9,962 nt of DNA, taken from the NCBI GenBank assembly GCA_017440425.1, contig JAFSHJ010000014.1, positions 1 through 9,962 on the forward strand, written 5' to 3'. Below are positions 1-6,052 of this stretch, piece by piece (positions within the stretch are counted from its first letter, which is position 1; each line of letters starts with the position of its first letter). A program made the position numbers and the translations under genes. The notes under the pieces are model-generated. The model searched no databases. It was given only the letters and a program-made list of their open reading frames with translations, and was not told the origin of the DNA. The stretch comes from Oscillospiraceae bacterium. GTDB taxonomy: Bacteria > Bacillota > Clostridia > Oscillospirales > Ruminococcaceae.

Positions 1-951
1 ATTGTATTCCATTTCGGGAAAATATTTTGCGAGAAATTCTCTTGCTTCGGCAACTGTTTCGTCAATGGCATCGGCGGTGAATGCACCCGATGATGGAATG
101 TGAAGAGCTACAACAGGGTCGCCGTTGGATATTACCTTTGTCCAGTCATTGCGGTCAAGACGAATGACCTCGGCAGAGACGCTGCCGTCAGGCAAAACCG
201 GATGCCCCTTAAAATATTCGGGAGTTTCGGTGATGTCGGCATCCCACGCACCGTCCTCATCTTCAAAACCTTGGGAACCAAGCACAAACCCGCTTTTGTG
301 CAGCCTTGCACCGTGGGCAAGCTGGGTCTCCTCACCGTTTTTGTTGCGGAAAACGCAGCATAACCCCTCAAATTTCTGGTAGAGTTCAATCTCCATACGC
401 TTCAAAGGAAAAAGAATGCCGTCAATGGTGCGCTGATACCACGCAAAAAGATGGAAGCCAAGCCGTCCGTCATAGCGTTTGGTGAATTCCCGTACAGAGA
501 TATCCATAGTTGCAAGAGTCTGTGCCACAACGTTTTCGGGGAGAGCTTTATCCAGCATATTTTGTGCGGCATCGGGGATGGCTGCGGCAATGGCAAGTCC
601 GTTGAGCATCTCATAGCCAAGAGCAGGGTCGCCGTTTTGAGGAGTAAGCAGCGGAGGCTCAAATGGGTCTGCGGTGAAGCGTTTACGGTCTTTTGTGGCC
701 ATCCCAAGCAGAGTGAGATACCTTGCCAGCACCTCATTTTGGGCTATCTGCTCTGCGGCGGCACAAAAAACATCCAGATAGGCGGGATAACAGCCGTATT
801 TCTCGTGCAGATCACGGAAATAAGAAGGGTCGGCAAGATAACAGCCATTTTGGTCATATTCAGCCATGGCATTTTCAAAATAAAACTGCAGCTGATTGGG
901 AAGCGTTTCGCAGCCGAGAGCTTTTGTGAGAGATTCGAATGTATATGTCAT
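1..951 (-). CDS. GNAT-like acyltransferase domain protein (NAT_N/GNAT_C type), 3' end missing
   Basis: The reading frame is open from the ATG at 951 to the window edge, giving 317 residues with no stop. An AGAGG ribosome site lies seven bases before the ATG. The N-terminal part (about residues 1-150) resembles the helical NAT_N domain. The later part resembles the GNAT_C fold: a GRLGFHLFAWYQRTIDG stretch near 162-178, then VVALHIPSSG near 280-289 and an AREFLAKYFPE helix near 303-313. The family usually continues a few dozen residues past this point, so only the C-terminus should be missing. Such proteins are annotated as acyltransferases by fold; the acyl donor and acceptor are not known to me. 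It starts 18 bases after the creatininase-family gene, so the two are very likely cotranscribed. That pairing puts an amide-cleaving enzyme beside a possible amide-forming one. The domain assignment is from remembered motifs, so it is moderately sure. Confidence 0.68.
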   Translation of the reverse strand, partial: MTYTFESLTKALGCETLPNQLQFYFENAMAEYDQNGCYLADPSYFRDLHEKYGCYPAYLDVFCAAAEQIAQNEVLARYLTLLGMATKDRKRFTADPFEPPLLTPQNGDPALGYEMLNGLAIAAAIPDAAQNMLDKALPENVVAQTLATMDISVREFTKRYDGRLGFHLFAWYQRTIDGILFPLKRMEIELYQKFEGLCCVFRNKNGEETQLAHGARLHKSGFVLGSQGFEDEDGAWDADITETPEYFKGHPVLPDGSVSAEVIRLDRNDWTKVISNGDPVVALHIPSSGAFTADAIDETVAEAREFLAKYFPEMEYN

Positions 952-969
952 ATCAAAACCTCTGTGGAG

Positions 970-1842
970 TTACCAGCCCTGCTGATATTCATCCAGCCAT
1001 TTCAGTAAATTTTCGTCCTCTTTAAGTACTTTGTATGCATTGGCAACGCGCTCGGCCTCAATGCGCACGGCAGCCTTGCCGATGCGTTCGTTGCAGCCGA
1101 CGGGATCATCGCCCGCAAACCAGTTTGGATATTCCACATCCCAGCCACCATTGGCAATATATATGCCGGCGTCGCTGAGATATTTGGTTTTTCCAAAGTT
1201 TTTGCCTGTTTCAATGCCAAGACGGTCAAGGTGAACTGTCTCGGGGCAGATACCCAGAATAAATGCGGCCTCGTCAAAGCTGGCATGGTCTGTATGCATA
1301 TTTTCGGTGTGATATTTGAGAATAAGTTCAACGTCTTCATCGTTTAGCTCAGGAATTGAATCTTTGCCGAATTTTTCAATTTTTTCCGCCATGCCGTGGG
1401 GAGCAGGCAGGTCTACGTCTATTACACAAACCACGTAATCCCGCTTTTTGGAATACATTGTGCGCAGAAAATGTGCAAGCAAAGCTTTGTTTCCGCCGTG
1501 AGCATTGTATATTGCAATCTTTTTAAATCCGTTTCGGCTTATAGCTTCACAAAGTTCCTCCAAAAGGAGCAGCTCAAGCTCTGCCGAGACGGAGACGGTG
1601 CCGAGAGGAGCTGAGGGGGATTTGCTTTGAATATCACCGAAAATAAAATCTGGGAAAACGCACACGTTTTCAATTTGAGAAGCCATATATGCAAGATGAC
1701 TTGCCTGAATAATATCTGTGCCGAGAGGAAGATGCAGCCCGTGCTTCTCCACGCAGCCCATTGGAATGACGCAGACGCCTTTCGCGGCATCACGAAGTTC
1801 GGCAAGTTTTTCGCTTGTTTGATACAACCAACGAGTCTCCAT
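970..1842 (-). CDS. Creatininase-family metallo-amidohydrolase
   Basis: This 290-residue protein has the expected length and motifs of the creatininase family, cytoplasmic metal-dependent hydrolases of cyclic or linear amides (creatininase, ArfB, MftE). The first metal-binding block is IPMGCVEKHGLHLPLGTD with Glu32, His34 and Asp43 as likely ligands. The second is NAHGGN at 113-118 with His115. A third block, HASFDEAAF from 186, keeps His186 and the Glu191 that corresponds to the usual HAG-x-x-ETS motif, although the following Thr-Ser is Ala-Ala. There is no signal peptide. The start has an AGGAAGG ribosome site about eight bases upstream and a well-formed promoter at 1882-1910. The gene leads a probable two-gene operon with the acyltransferase-like gene. 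The family is confident. The substrate cannot be told, and true creatininase activity should not be assumed. Confidence 0.9.
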   Translation of the reverse strand: METRWLYQTSEKLAELRDAAKGVCVIPMGCVEKHGLHLPLGTDIIQASHLAYMASQIENVCVFPDFIFGDIQSKSPSAPLGTVSVSAELELLLLEELCEAISRNGFKKIAIYNAHGGNKALLAHFLRTMYSKKRDYVVCVIDVDLPAPHGMAEKIEKFGKDSIPELNDEDVELILKYHTENMHTDHASFDEAAFILGICPETVHLDRLGIETGKNFGKTKYLSDAGIYIANGGWDVEYPNWFAGDDPVGCNERIGKAAVRIEAERVANAYKVLKEDENLLKWLDEYQQGW

Positions 1843-1881
1843 ATAAATTTTCCTTCCTAAAAACCGTGGTAATTACTTTTT

Positions 1882-1910
1882 ATGATATAATATTTGCGGT
1901 TTAAAGTCAA
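1882..1910 (-). promoter_or_regulatory. Sigma-A-type promoter for the creatininase/acyltransferase pair
   Basis: On the minus strand the -35 box is TTGACT (1905-1910) and the -10 box is TATCAT (1882-1887), with an exact 17-base spacer rich in A and T. Transcription would start near 1875, leaving a leader of roughly 33 bases before the ATG at 1842. The spacing and position are good; the evidence is sequence match only. Confidence 0.72.
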
Positions 1911-1972
1911 GAGCAAAGGAGTGCATGGGTGCAAGATTTTGTTTGAGGCAGGTGCAATCGGTATCAGCCAAT

Positions 1973-2052
1973 GCTGCCGCCCTCTGTCCCGCTGTTTGCG
2001 GGACACTCCCGAAAGGGAGTACGCCACGAGATGTGGCGTAGAGGGCGGCGGC
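1973..2052. repeat. 80-base four-way-junction (cloverleaf) palindromic element
   Basis: An outer stem of 13 pairs (1973-1985 with 2040-2052, one T/G wobble) encloses three hairpins directly abutting each other. Hairpin 1 is GTCCCGC with GCGGGAC (1986-1992/1998-2004, 5-base loop). Hairpin 2 is ACTCCC-GAAA-GGGAGT (2005-2020), whose loop is a GNRA tetraloop when read on the plus strand. Hairpin 3 is ACGCCAC with GTGGCGT (2021-2027/2033-2039, 5-base loop). No base is unpaired at the junction. The element is GC-rich beside AT-rich flanks and lies between the terminator of one operon and the promoter of the next, so it has no obvious gene to belong to. It may be a copy of a dispersed palindromic repeat (REP- or MITE-like), or a structured RNA. 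No second copy is visible in this window. It is not a tRNA. Confidence 0.85.
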
Positions 2053-2082
2053 TTGTGTTGTTTATAGCGTTTTCAGTTAAAT

Positions 2083-2119
2083 AAAAAACGGATAGCAGAG
2101 ACGAAGCAACTGCTATCCG
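2083..2119 (-). terminator. Intrinsic terminator of the ceramidase-like/aminotransferase/dehydrogenase operon
   Basis: A perfect 10-pair stem, CGGATAGCAG (2089-2098) with CTGCTATCCG (2110-2119), has an 11-base loop. On the minus strand it is followed directly by six T residues (2083-2088) and a further T-rich run. It begins 19 bases after the dehydrogenase stop codon. The plus-strand side lacks a comparable T run, so it acts in one direction. Confidence 0.92.
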
Positions 2120-2138
2120 CTGTGGTTATGAGACGATA

Positions 2139-3182
2139 TTAAAGAGCTACAATGGTGCCCTTTTCGGAGGAAGCGTAAGCTGCCTCAATGATGCTCTGAA
2201 CCTGAATTGCCTCTTCGGCGGGAGATTCAAGGGGAGTACCCTCGAGAACGGAACGGCCAAAGCTTTCGATCTCACGGGTGTACATATTGCCGTATTCAAG
2301 ACCTTCAAAGGTTGCGGCATCTGCGGAGGAGCGCTCCTGCTGTGCGTCGTAACCCTTGTCTTCAGCAAGGAGGATCTCGACGTTGCCGCCGTCAACCTGG
2401 CTGATGGTGCCTTCGGCAAGAATGCTGCCCTTGGTGCCGTAAATTTCAAGACGAGCCTTCTGGGAATCGTCGGGAATGTTGAAGTTGGTGTCCAGCAGAG
2501 CAAATGCGCCGTTGTCAAGTGCCATAATAACAGCAGCCTGATCGTCGGTCTCGTAATCGAAGACGTTGGTAGCGCAGAAAGCGCCGACACGCTGGACCTT
2601 TGCGCCGGTGATATACTGGATAAGGTCGAGGCAGTGGATGCCCATATCCATCAGAGCACCGCCGCCGCCAAGAGCCTTGACCTGACGCCATGCGCCTTCC
2701 ATCTTGGGATACCAGCAGCTGAACTGTGCACGAACGGATACAACCTGTCCAAGGTTGCCTTCAGCAATGAACTCACGCATTTTGCGGTGAGTGCTGCTGA
2801 AACGCATGAGGAAACCTGCGCCGAGAAGCAGATTCTTCTCGCGGCAGATAGCCAGAACCTCGTTGCCCTCCTCAACGGTGAGGCAGACGGGTTTTTCAAC
2901 AAGAATGTGCTTGCCTGCGTTTGCAGCGGCAATAACCTGCTCTTTGTGCACAAAAACGGGAGTTGCAATGTAAACAGCTTCAACCTCGGGATTGGCAAGA
3001 AGCTCATGATAATCGTTGTAGGCATATTTTGCGTTGTATTTTGCGCGAACCTTTTCGGCAACGCCGTCAGCGGTGTCCATAACGGCAACAAGCTCTGCGT
3101 TTTCAGCAAGCAGCATGCCGGGAATGGTTCTTCTGTCGGCAATTCCTCCGCAGCCGATAACGCCCCATTTGAGTTTTTTCAT
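2139..3182 (-). CDS. Gfo/Idh/MocA-family NAD(P)-dependent oxidoreductase
   Basis: This 347-residue protein is full length for the family, which oxidises or reduces hydroxyl/keto groups on sugars and cyclitols using NAD(P). The N-terminal Rossmann fold opens with GVIGCGGIAD (7-16), and the VEKP motif with catalytic-type Lys97 is at 95-98. The C-terminal alpha/beta domain carries GGGGALMDMGIHCLD, where Asp179 and His183 match the usual active-site pair. Asp36 follows the second beta strand (VAVMD), which in many relatives favours NAD over NADP. There is no signal peptide. An AAGGAG ribosome site lies nine bases before the ATG. It is the last gene of a three-gene operon, 35 bases after the aminotransferase. 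The combination suggests it makes or uses the keto form that the aminotransferase handles. The exact substrate is unknown. Confidence 0.93.
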   Translation of the reverse strand: MKKLKWGVIGCGGIADRRTIPGMLLAENAELVAVMDTADGVAEKVRAKYNAKYAYNDYHELLANPEVEAVYIATPVFVHKEQVIAAANAGKHILVEKPVCLTVEEGNEVLAICREKNLLLGAGFLMRFSSTHRKMREFIAEGNLGQVVSVRAQFSCWYPKMEGAWRQVKALGGGGALMDMGIHCLDLIQYITGAKVQRVGAFCATNVFDYETDDQAAVIMALDNGAFALLDTNFNIPDDSQKARLEIYGTKGSILAEGTISQVDGGNVEILLAEDKGYDAQQERSSADAATFEGLEYGNMYTREIESFGRSVLEGTPLESPAEEAIQVQSIIEAAYASSEKGTIVAL

Positions 3183-3217
3183 GGTTAACTACTCCTTTTT
3201 ATTGGTTGTTGAACCGA

Positions 3218-4492
3218 TTAGCCAACGATGTGTGCAGCGAGAACTTCTTTGAAAGCGTCGATGCAGCGCTGAATGTGCTCGGGCTTCCAGTTGGGATGGA
3301 GGAAGAGGGAGAGGGTCTCATCGCGGAGAGCCTTTGCCTTCGGGCAGAGAACGTTCTTATAGTCAACAGACTTGGGATTGGTGTAGCAAGCGGATTCGAA
3401 GGGGAATTTTGCGGAACCGAAACCGTTGTGTTCACGGTAAGCGCGCTCTTCGTAAGCTTCGGGCCACTGGATGCCGTAGCAGGGGATCTTCTTTGCGCCA
3501 AGCTCTTTAACGATATCGGCAGCCTTGCAGTCAAGAACGGAGGTGTCGAGGTTGATGGGATACCACCAATAGGAGTTCTTGCGCTCTGCGGTGTTTACGG
3601 GGAGCTTCTTGATGCCTTTGAGGCCTGTGAAAGCTTCGTCATACATAGCAGCATATTTAATACGGTTAGGCAGGTTCCAGCTCTCAAAGCGCTTGAGCTC
3701 GTTGAGACCGATGAGGGACTGCATCTCTGTCATACGGTAGTTGAAGCCGACACGGTTGTGGATGTAGGGGAGTTTCTCCTCAAGAGCCAGCATGTTCATT
3801 CTGGTGCGTACATCGTAGCCGTGATCACGGAAGGAACGGCATTCCCAACCTACGTTTTCGTCGTTGGTAACTACCATACCGCCTTCACCGCCGGTGGTGA
3901 AGTGTTTGCTCTGGCAGAAGCTGAAGCAGCCAACATCGCCAAGAACACCGCACTTAACGCCGTTATATTCGCCGCCGAAGCACTGTGCGCAGTCTTCGAT
4001 AACTTTGAGGTTGTGCTTTTTAGCAATTGCAAGGATGGGACCCATATCTGCTACGCCGCCGTAGAGATGAACAACAATGATAGCCTTGGTGCGCTCGGTG
4101 ATCAGCGGCTCGATGCAGTTGGGATCGAGGGTGTGATCATCGGTAACATCAGCGAATACGGGGATAGCGCCCGCCTGAACAACGCTGAAAGAGGAAGCGA
4201 TAAAGGAATAAGAGGGAACGATAACTTCATCGCCGGGGCCGATGTCGAGAGCTGCGAGAGCAATGTGGAGAGCAGCTGTGCCGTTGGTGCAGGAGATAGC
4301 CATTTTTGCACCGATGTATTTTGCCCAGGCTTCTTCAAACTGCATACCTACGGGACCTGTCCAGTAGTTTACCTTACCGCTGCGCAGAAGGTCAGCAACC
4401 ATATCGGGGGTCTCGGGTGCAAATTCGGGCCACATGGGGAATCCGAGCTCGGCAATGCCGGCGCCATTCATGACAACTTCTTCTTTTTTCAT
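3218..4492 (-). CDS. DegT/DnrJ/EryC1/StrS-family PLP-dependent aminotransferase
   Basis: This 424-residue protein fits the sugar/cyclitol aminotransferase family, cytoplasmic fold-type I PLP enzymes that interconvert a ketone and an amine on a sugar or cyclitol. Family marks in order are SCTNGTAALHIAL (67-79), GPGDEVIVPSYSF (85-97), VHLYGG (141-146), VIEDCAQCFGG (164-174) with Asp167 expected to contact the PLP ring nitrogen, and FSFCQSKHFTTGGEGG with Lys196 as the expected Schiff-base lysine. The start at 4492 is backed by a GGAGG ribosome site eight bases upstream; a second in-frame Met at residue 8 has none visible. It lies 48 bases after the ceramidase-like gene and 35 bases before the dehydrogenase. 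The same two enzyme families work together in kanosamine synthesis in Bacillus subtilis (NtdA and NtdC), so a paired role is plausible. The amino donor and substrate are unknown. Confidence 0.93.
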   Translation of the reverse strand: MKKEEVVMNGAGIAELGFPMWPEFAPETPDMVADLLRSGKVNYWTGPVGMQFEEAWAKYIGAKMAISCTNGTAALHIALAALDIGPGDEVIVPSYSFIASSFSVVQAGAIPVFADVTDDHTLDPNCIEPLITERTKAIIVVHLYGGVADMGPILAIAKKHNLKVIEDCAQCFGGEYNGVKCGVLGDVGCFSFCQSKHFTTGGEGGMVVTNDENVGWECRSFRDHGYDVRTRMNMLALEEKLPYIHNRVGFNYRMTEMQSLIGLNELKRFESWNLPNRIKYAAMYDEAFTGLKGIKKLPVNTAERKNSYWWYPINLDTSVLDCKAADIVKELGAKKIPCYGIQWPEAYEERAYREHNGFGSAKFPFESACYTNPKSVDYKNVLCPKAKALRDETLSLFLHPNWKPEHIQRCIDAFKEVLAAHIVG

Positions 4493-4540
4493 TGTAATTT
4501 CCTCCGTTATAATATTTGTGTATGTGCATGTTTTATTTGC

Positions 4541-5896
4541 TTATTTAAGTTCTTTGAGAAGTGCAACGGCACCCTCGATGATGTTTTCGGCAACGCCTGC
4601 AGCAAAGTTGGAGGTTCTTGCCTCATATCCGCCCTCAACATATGCATCCATTGTGGGGAAGTAGCCGATGGAGCCGTTGGTGAGGCAGCAGGGGCAGGTG
4701 AACTCAAAGGGAGAGCCTGCTTTTATGCCTTTGCCGATAGCGGTGAAGGGCTCGCCGGGGATGCCAAGATAAATGATGTTGCCAAAGCCCACAGCGGTGA
4801 GGGGAAGATCAAAATAATCGGGACCGTTTTCCAGTCTCTTCATGCGCATTGCCTCGGCAACTGCGGTGGTGAGCTCCATGCCCTCCCAGGGAAGGAGATG
4901 GTCATCGCCTCTCATGTGGATCTCAACGATCTTCTCTGCCTCGCGAACCTTCTCGGCACTTACGCGGCTGGAGGGGAGCTGAATAACTTTTCTGCCGAAA
5001 ATAACGTTTCCGGGATCTGTCTCATCCAGCTTATCCCAAATCTGGAGCACGGCGCCTGCAATAACTCTGCCCATGTGGCGGGAGTGCTCGTAGCCTCTGG
5101 CAACGTCGTCAAAGGTGTCTGTCTCAAGACCGTTGAGGTCGCCGTTTTTAGCGTTTACGTTAACGTGGTTCACGTCGCCCTGAGCGCCGTTGAGGAAGAT
5201 GCAGTTCACATCGTCCAGTGCCTTTTCAACTGTGCGGCGGACAAATCCGGGATAGTCGGCGCTGATCTTGCAGCCGCCGATGGTATCGGGGTGAACGGGG
5301 AAGTTGACAAGTGCAATGTCCTTGCCGCCCTCACGGACAAAGCGGACAAGCTGAACGGTCTCATCAACGTCACCGATGGGATGATCGATGTTGGGGTTGC
5401 CGACACCGGGGTTGGTGCGGACCTCGCCGGTCTTCATTCTGAAACGGCGAACGAAAGAAATTTTGGGAGCCTGAGCTCTGCCGGTGTAGACCTTTGTGGG
5501 TTTGAGGTCTGCAACAGCAGCAACTGCGGAATCCTCAATTCGTACGGAAAGCATCTGATCGTAGAGCTCGCAGGCGGGTTTTCCGGTTGCAAAGTCAATT
5601 CCGGTCTGCGGACCTGTATGTGTGTGTGTGCAGGCAATGAAAACAGCGTCTTCGGAGATGCCGCATCTCTTGGCGATGGCAGCTCTCAAGGGGTCGCAGA
5701 ACTCTGTACTGAGATGAAGATTATCCACAGAAGCGATAACTGCTGTGTTTTCACCGTCGGAAAATGCAGCGGTATTCACCTCGAGATTATCCAAAACACC
5801 TTCGGCATAACGTTCTTGATAGTATCCGCTGATGGCAATGCCAAGCGGAGGGGTGATGTCTGCACGAGCAAAACCTGTCAAAAATGTTTTTTCCAT
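4541..5896 (-). CDS. Neutral/alkaline ceramidase-like putative metallo-amidase, no signal peptide
   Basis: The 451-residue protein resembles the catalytic domain of neutral/alkaline non-lysosomal ceramidase, a zinc amidase that cleaves N-acyl bonds. Visible marks are ARADITPPLG (10-19), ACTHTHTGPQTG (88-99), NFPVHPDTIGG (198-208) followed by SADYPG, NGAQGDVNH (236-244), GIPGEPF (378-384), and LTNGSIGYFPTMDAYVEGGYE (405-425). His91 or His93, His202, Glu382 and Tyr424 correspond in order to the zinc ligands known in the Pseudomonas enzyme. It starts without a hydrophobic leader and is much shorter than secreted ceramidases, so it probably acts in the cytoplasm and lacks their C-terminal beta domain. 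A ceramide substrate is therefore unlikely; an N-acylated amino sugar or similar amide is my guess. A GGGAGG site five bases before the ATG sets the start. It is the first gene of the operon and is transcribed divergently from the AraC-type regulator. Confidence 0.86.
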   Translation of the reverse strand: MEKTFLTGFARADITPPLGIAISGYYQERYAEGVLDNLEVNTAAFSDGENTAVIASVDNLHLSTEFCDPLRAAIAKRCGISEDAVFIACTHTHTGPQTGIDFATGKPACELYDQMLSVRIEDSAVAAVADLKPTKVYTGRAQAPKISFVRRFRMKTGEVRTNPGVGNPNIDHPIGDVDETVQLVRFVREGGKDIALVNFPVHPDTIGGCKISADYPGFVRRTVEKALDDVNCIFLNGAQGDVNHVNVNAKNGDLNGLETDTFDDVARGYEHSRHMGRVIAGAVLQIWDKLDETDPGNVIFGRKVIQLPSSRVSAEKVREAEKIVEIHMRGDDHLLPWEGMELTTAVAEAMRMKRLENGPDYFDLPLTAVGFGNIIYLGIPGEPFTAIGKGIKAGSPFEFTCPCCLTNGSIGYFPTMDAYVEGGYEARTSNFAAGVAENIIEGAVALLKELK

Positions 5897-5919
5897 AATA
5901 ACCTCCCATAACTGATGAG

Positions 5920-5954
5920 TTGTTAAAAAATAATCAAATTGTTATTGCCAATTT
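5920..5954. promoter_or_regulatory. Possible operator: inverted repeat plus direct repeat in the divergent promoter region
   Basis: AAATTG (5936-5941) and CAATTT (5949-5954) form an inverted repeat with a 7-base centre that covers the -35 box of the regulator's own promoter. TTGTTA also occurs twice in the same orientation (5920-5925 and 5939-5944), start points 19 bases apart, close to two helical turns, the arrangement typical of AraC-family half-sites. The region is AT-rich, so chance matches are possible. Binding by the neighbouring regulator is inference. Confidence 0.35.
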
Positions 5955-5974
5955 TAAAAAAACTGTGCTATAAT
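5945..5974 (+). promoter_or_regulatory. Promoter of the AraC-family regulator gene
   Basis: TTGCCA (5945-5950) and a perfect TATAAT (5969-5974) are 18 bases apart. The -10 is extended by an upstream TG (5966-5967). Transcription would start near 5981, leaving a leader of about 72 bases before the ATG at 6053. This placement argues against any start codon upstream of the promoter. Confidence 0.75.
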
Positions 5975-5980
5975 AATTAT

Positions 5981-6009
5981 ATTATATCTTTATCACAAAG
6001 TAAAGACAA
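5981..6009 (-). promoter_or_regulatory. Promoter of the ceramidase-like/aminotransferase/dehydrogenase operon
   Basis: On the minus strand TTGTCT (6004-6009) and a perfect TATAAT (5981-5986) are separated by exactly 17 bases. The start point would be near 5974, giving a leader of about 78 bases to the ATG at 5896. Its -10 box lies six bases from the -10 box of the opposing regulator promoter, so the two polymerase footprints overlap. Confidence 0.72.
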
Positions 6010-6042
6010 TATATTTTTGTGTGATGTTTTCTTCAATTTGTT

Positions 6043-6047
6043 GGAGG
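6043..6047 (+). promoter_or_regulatory. Ribosome site that fixes the AraC-family regulator start
   Basis: GGAGG sits five bases before the ATG at 6053. An in-frame ATG at 5939 would add 38 residues but has no ribosome site and lies before the predicted promoter, so 6053 is preferred. Confidence 0.85.
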
Positions 6048-6052
6048 CACAG

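Noticed and set aside
1973..2052. Cloverleaf fold read as a tRNA gene
   Set aside because: Four arms are present, but the acceptor-like stem is 13 pairs, all junction gaps are zero, the loops are 4-5 bases, and there is no 7-base anticodon loop, T-loop consensus or variable loop.
2089..2119. The GGATA-containing stem at 2089-2119 and that at 8320-8351 as copies of one repeat
   Set aside because: They share only a short GCGGATA-like core by chance; loops and flanks differ, and each fits its own gene as a terminator.
5612..5632. GT-rich simple repeat resembling a microsatellite
   Set aside because: It encodes the conserved THTHTG metal-binding motif of the ceramidase-like enzyme, so the repetition follows from the protein sequence.
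3206..5911. A 901-codon open frame on the plus strand across the aminotransferase and ceramidase-like genes
   Set aside because: It is exactly codon-aligned antisense to both genes, so stops appear only where the real genes use TTA, CTA or TCA, codons they avoid. Its protein is Cys/Gly/Val-rich with no recognisable domain, while the minus-strand frames have clear family motifs.
5939..6052. N-terminal extension of the AraC-type regulator from an upstream ATG
   Set aside because: The upstream ATG has no ribosome site and lies before the predicted promoter; the ATG at 6053 has GGAGG five bases upstream and gives a normal family length.
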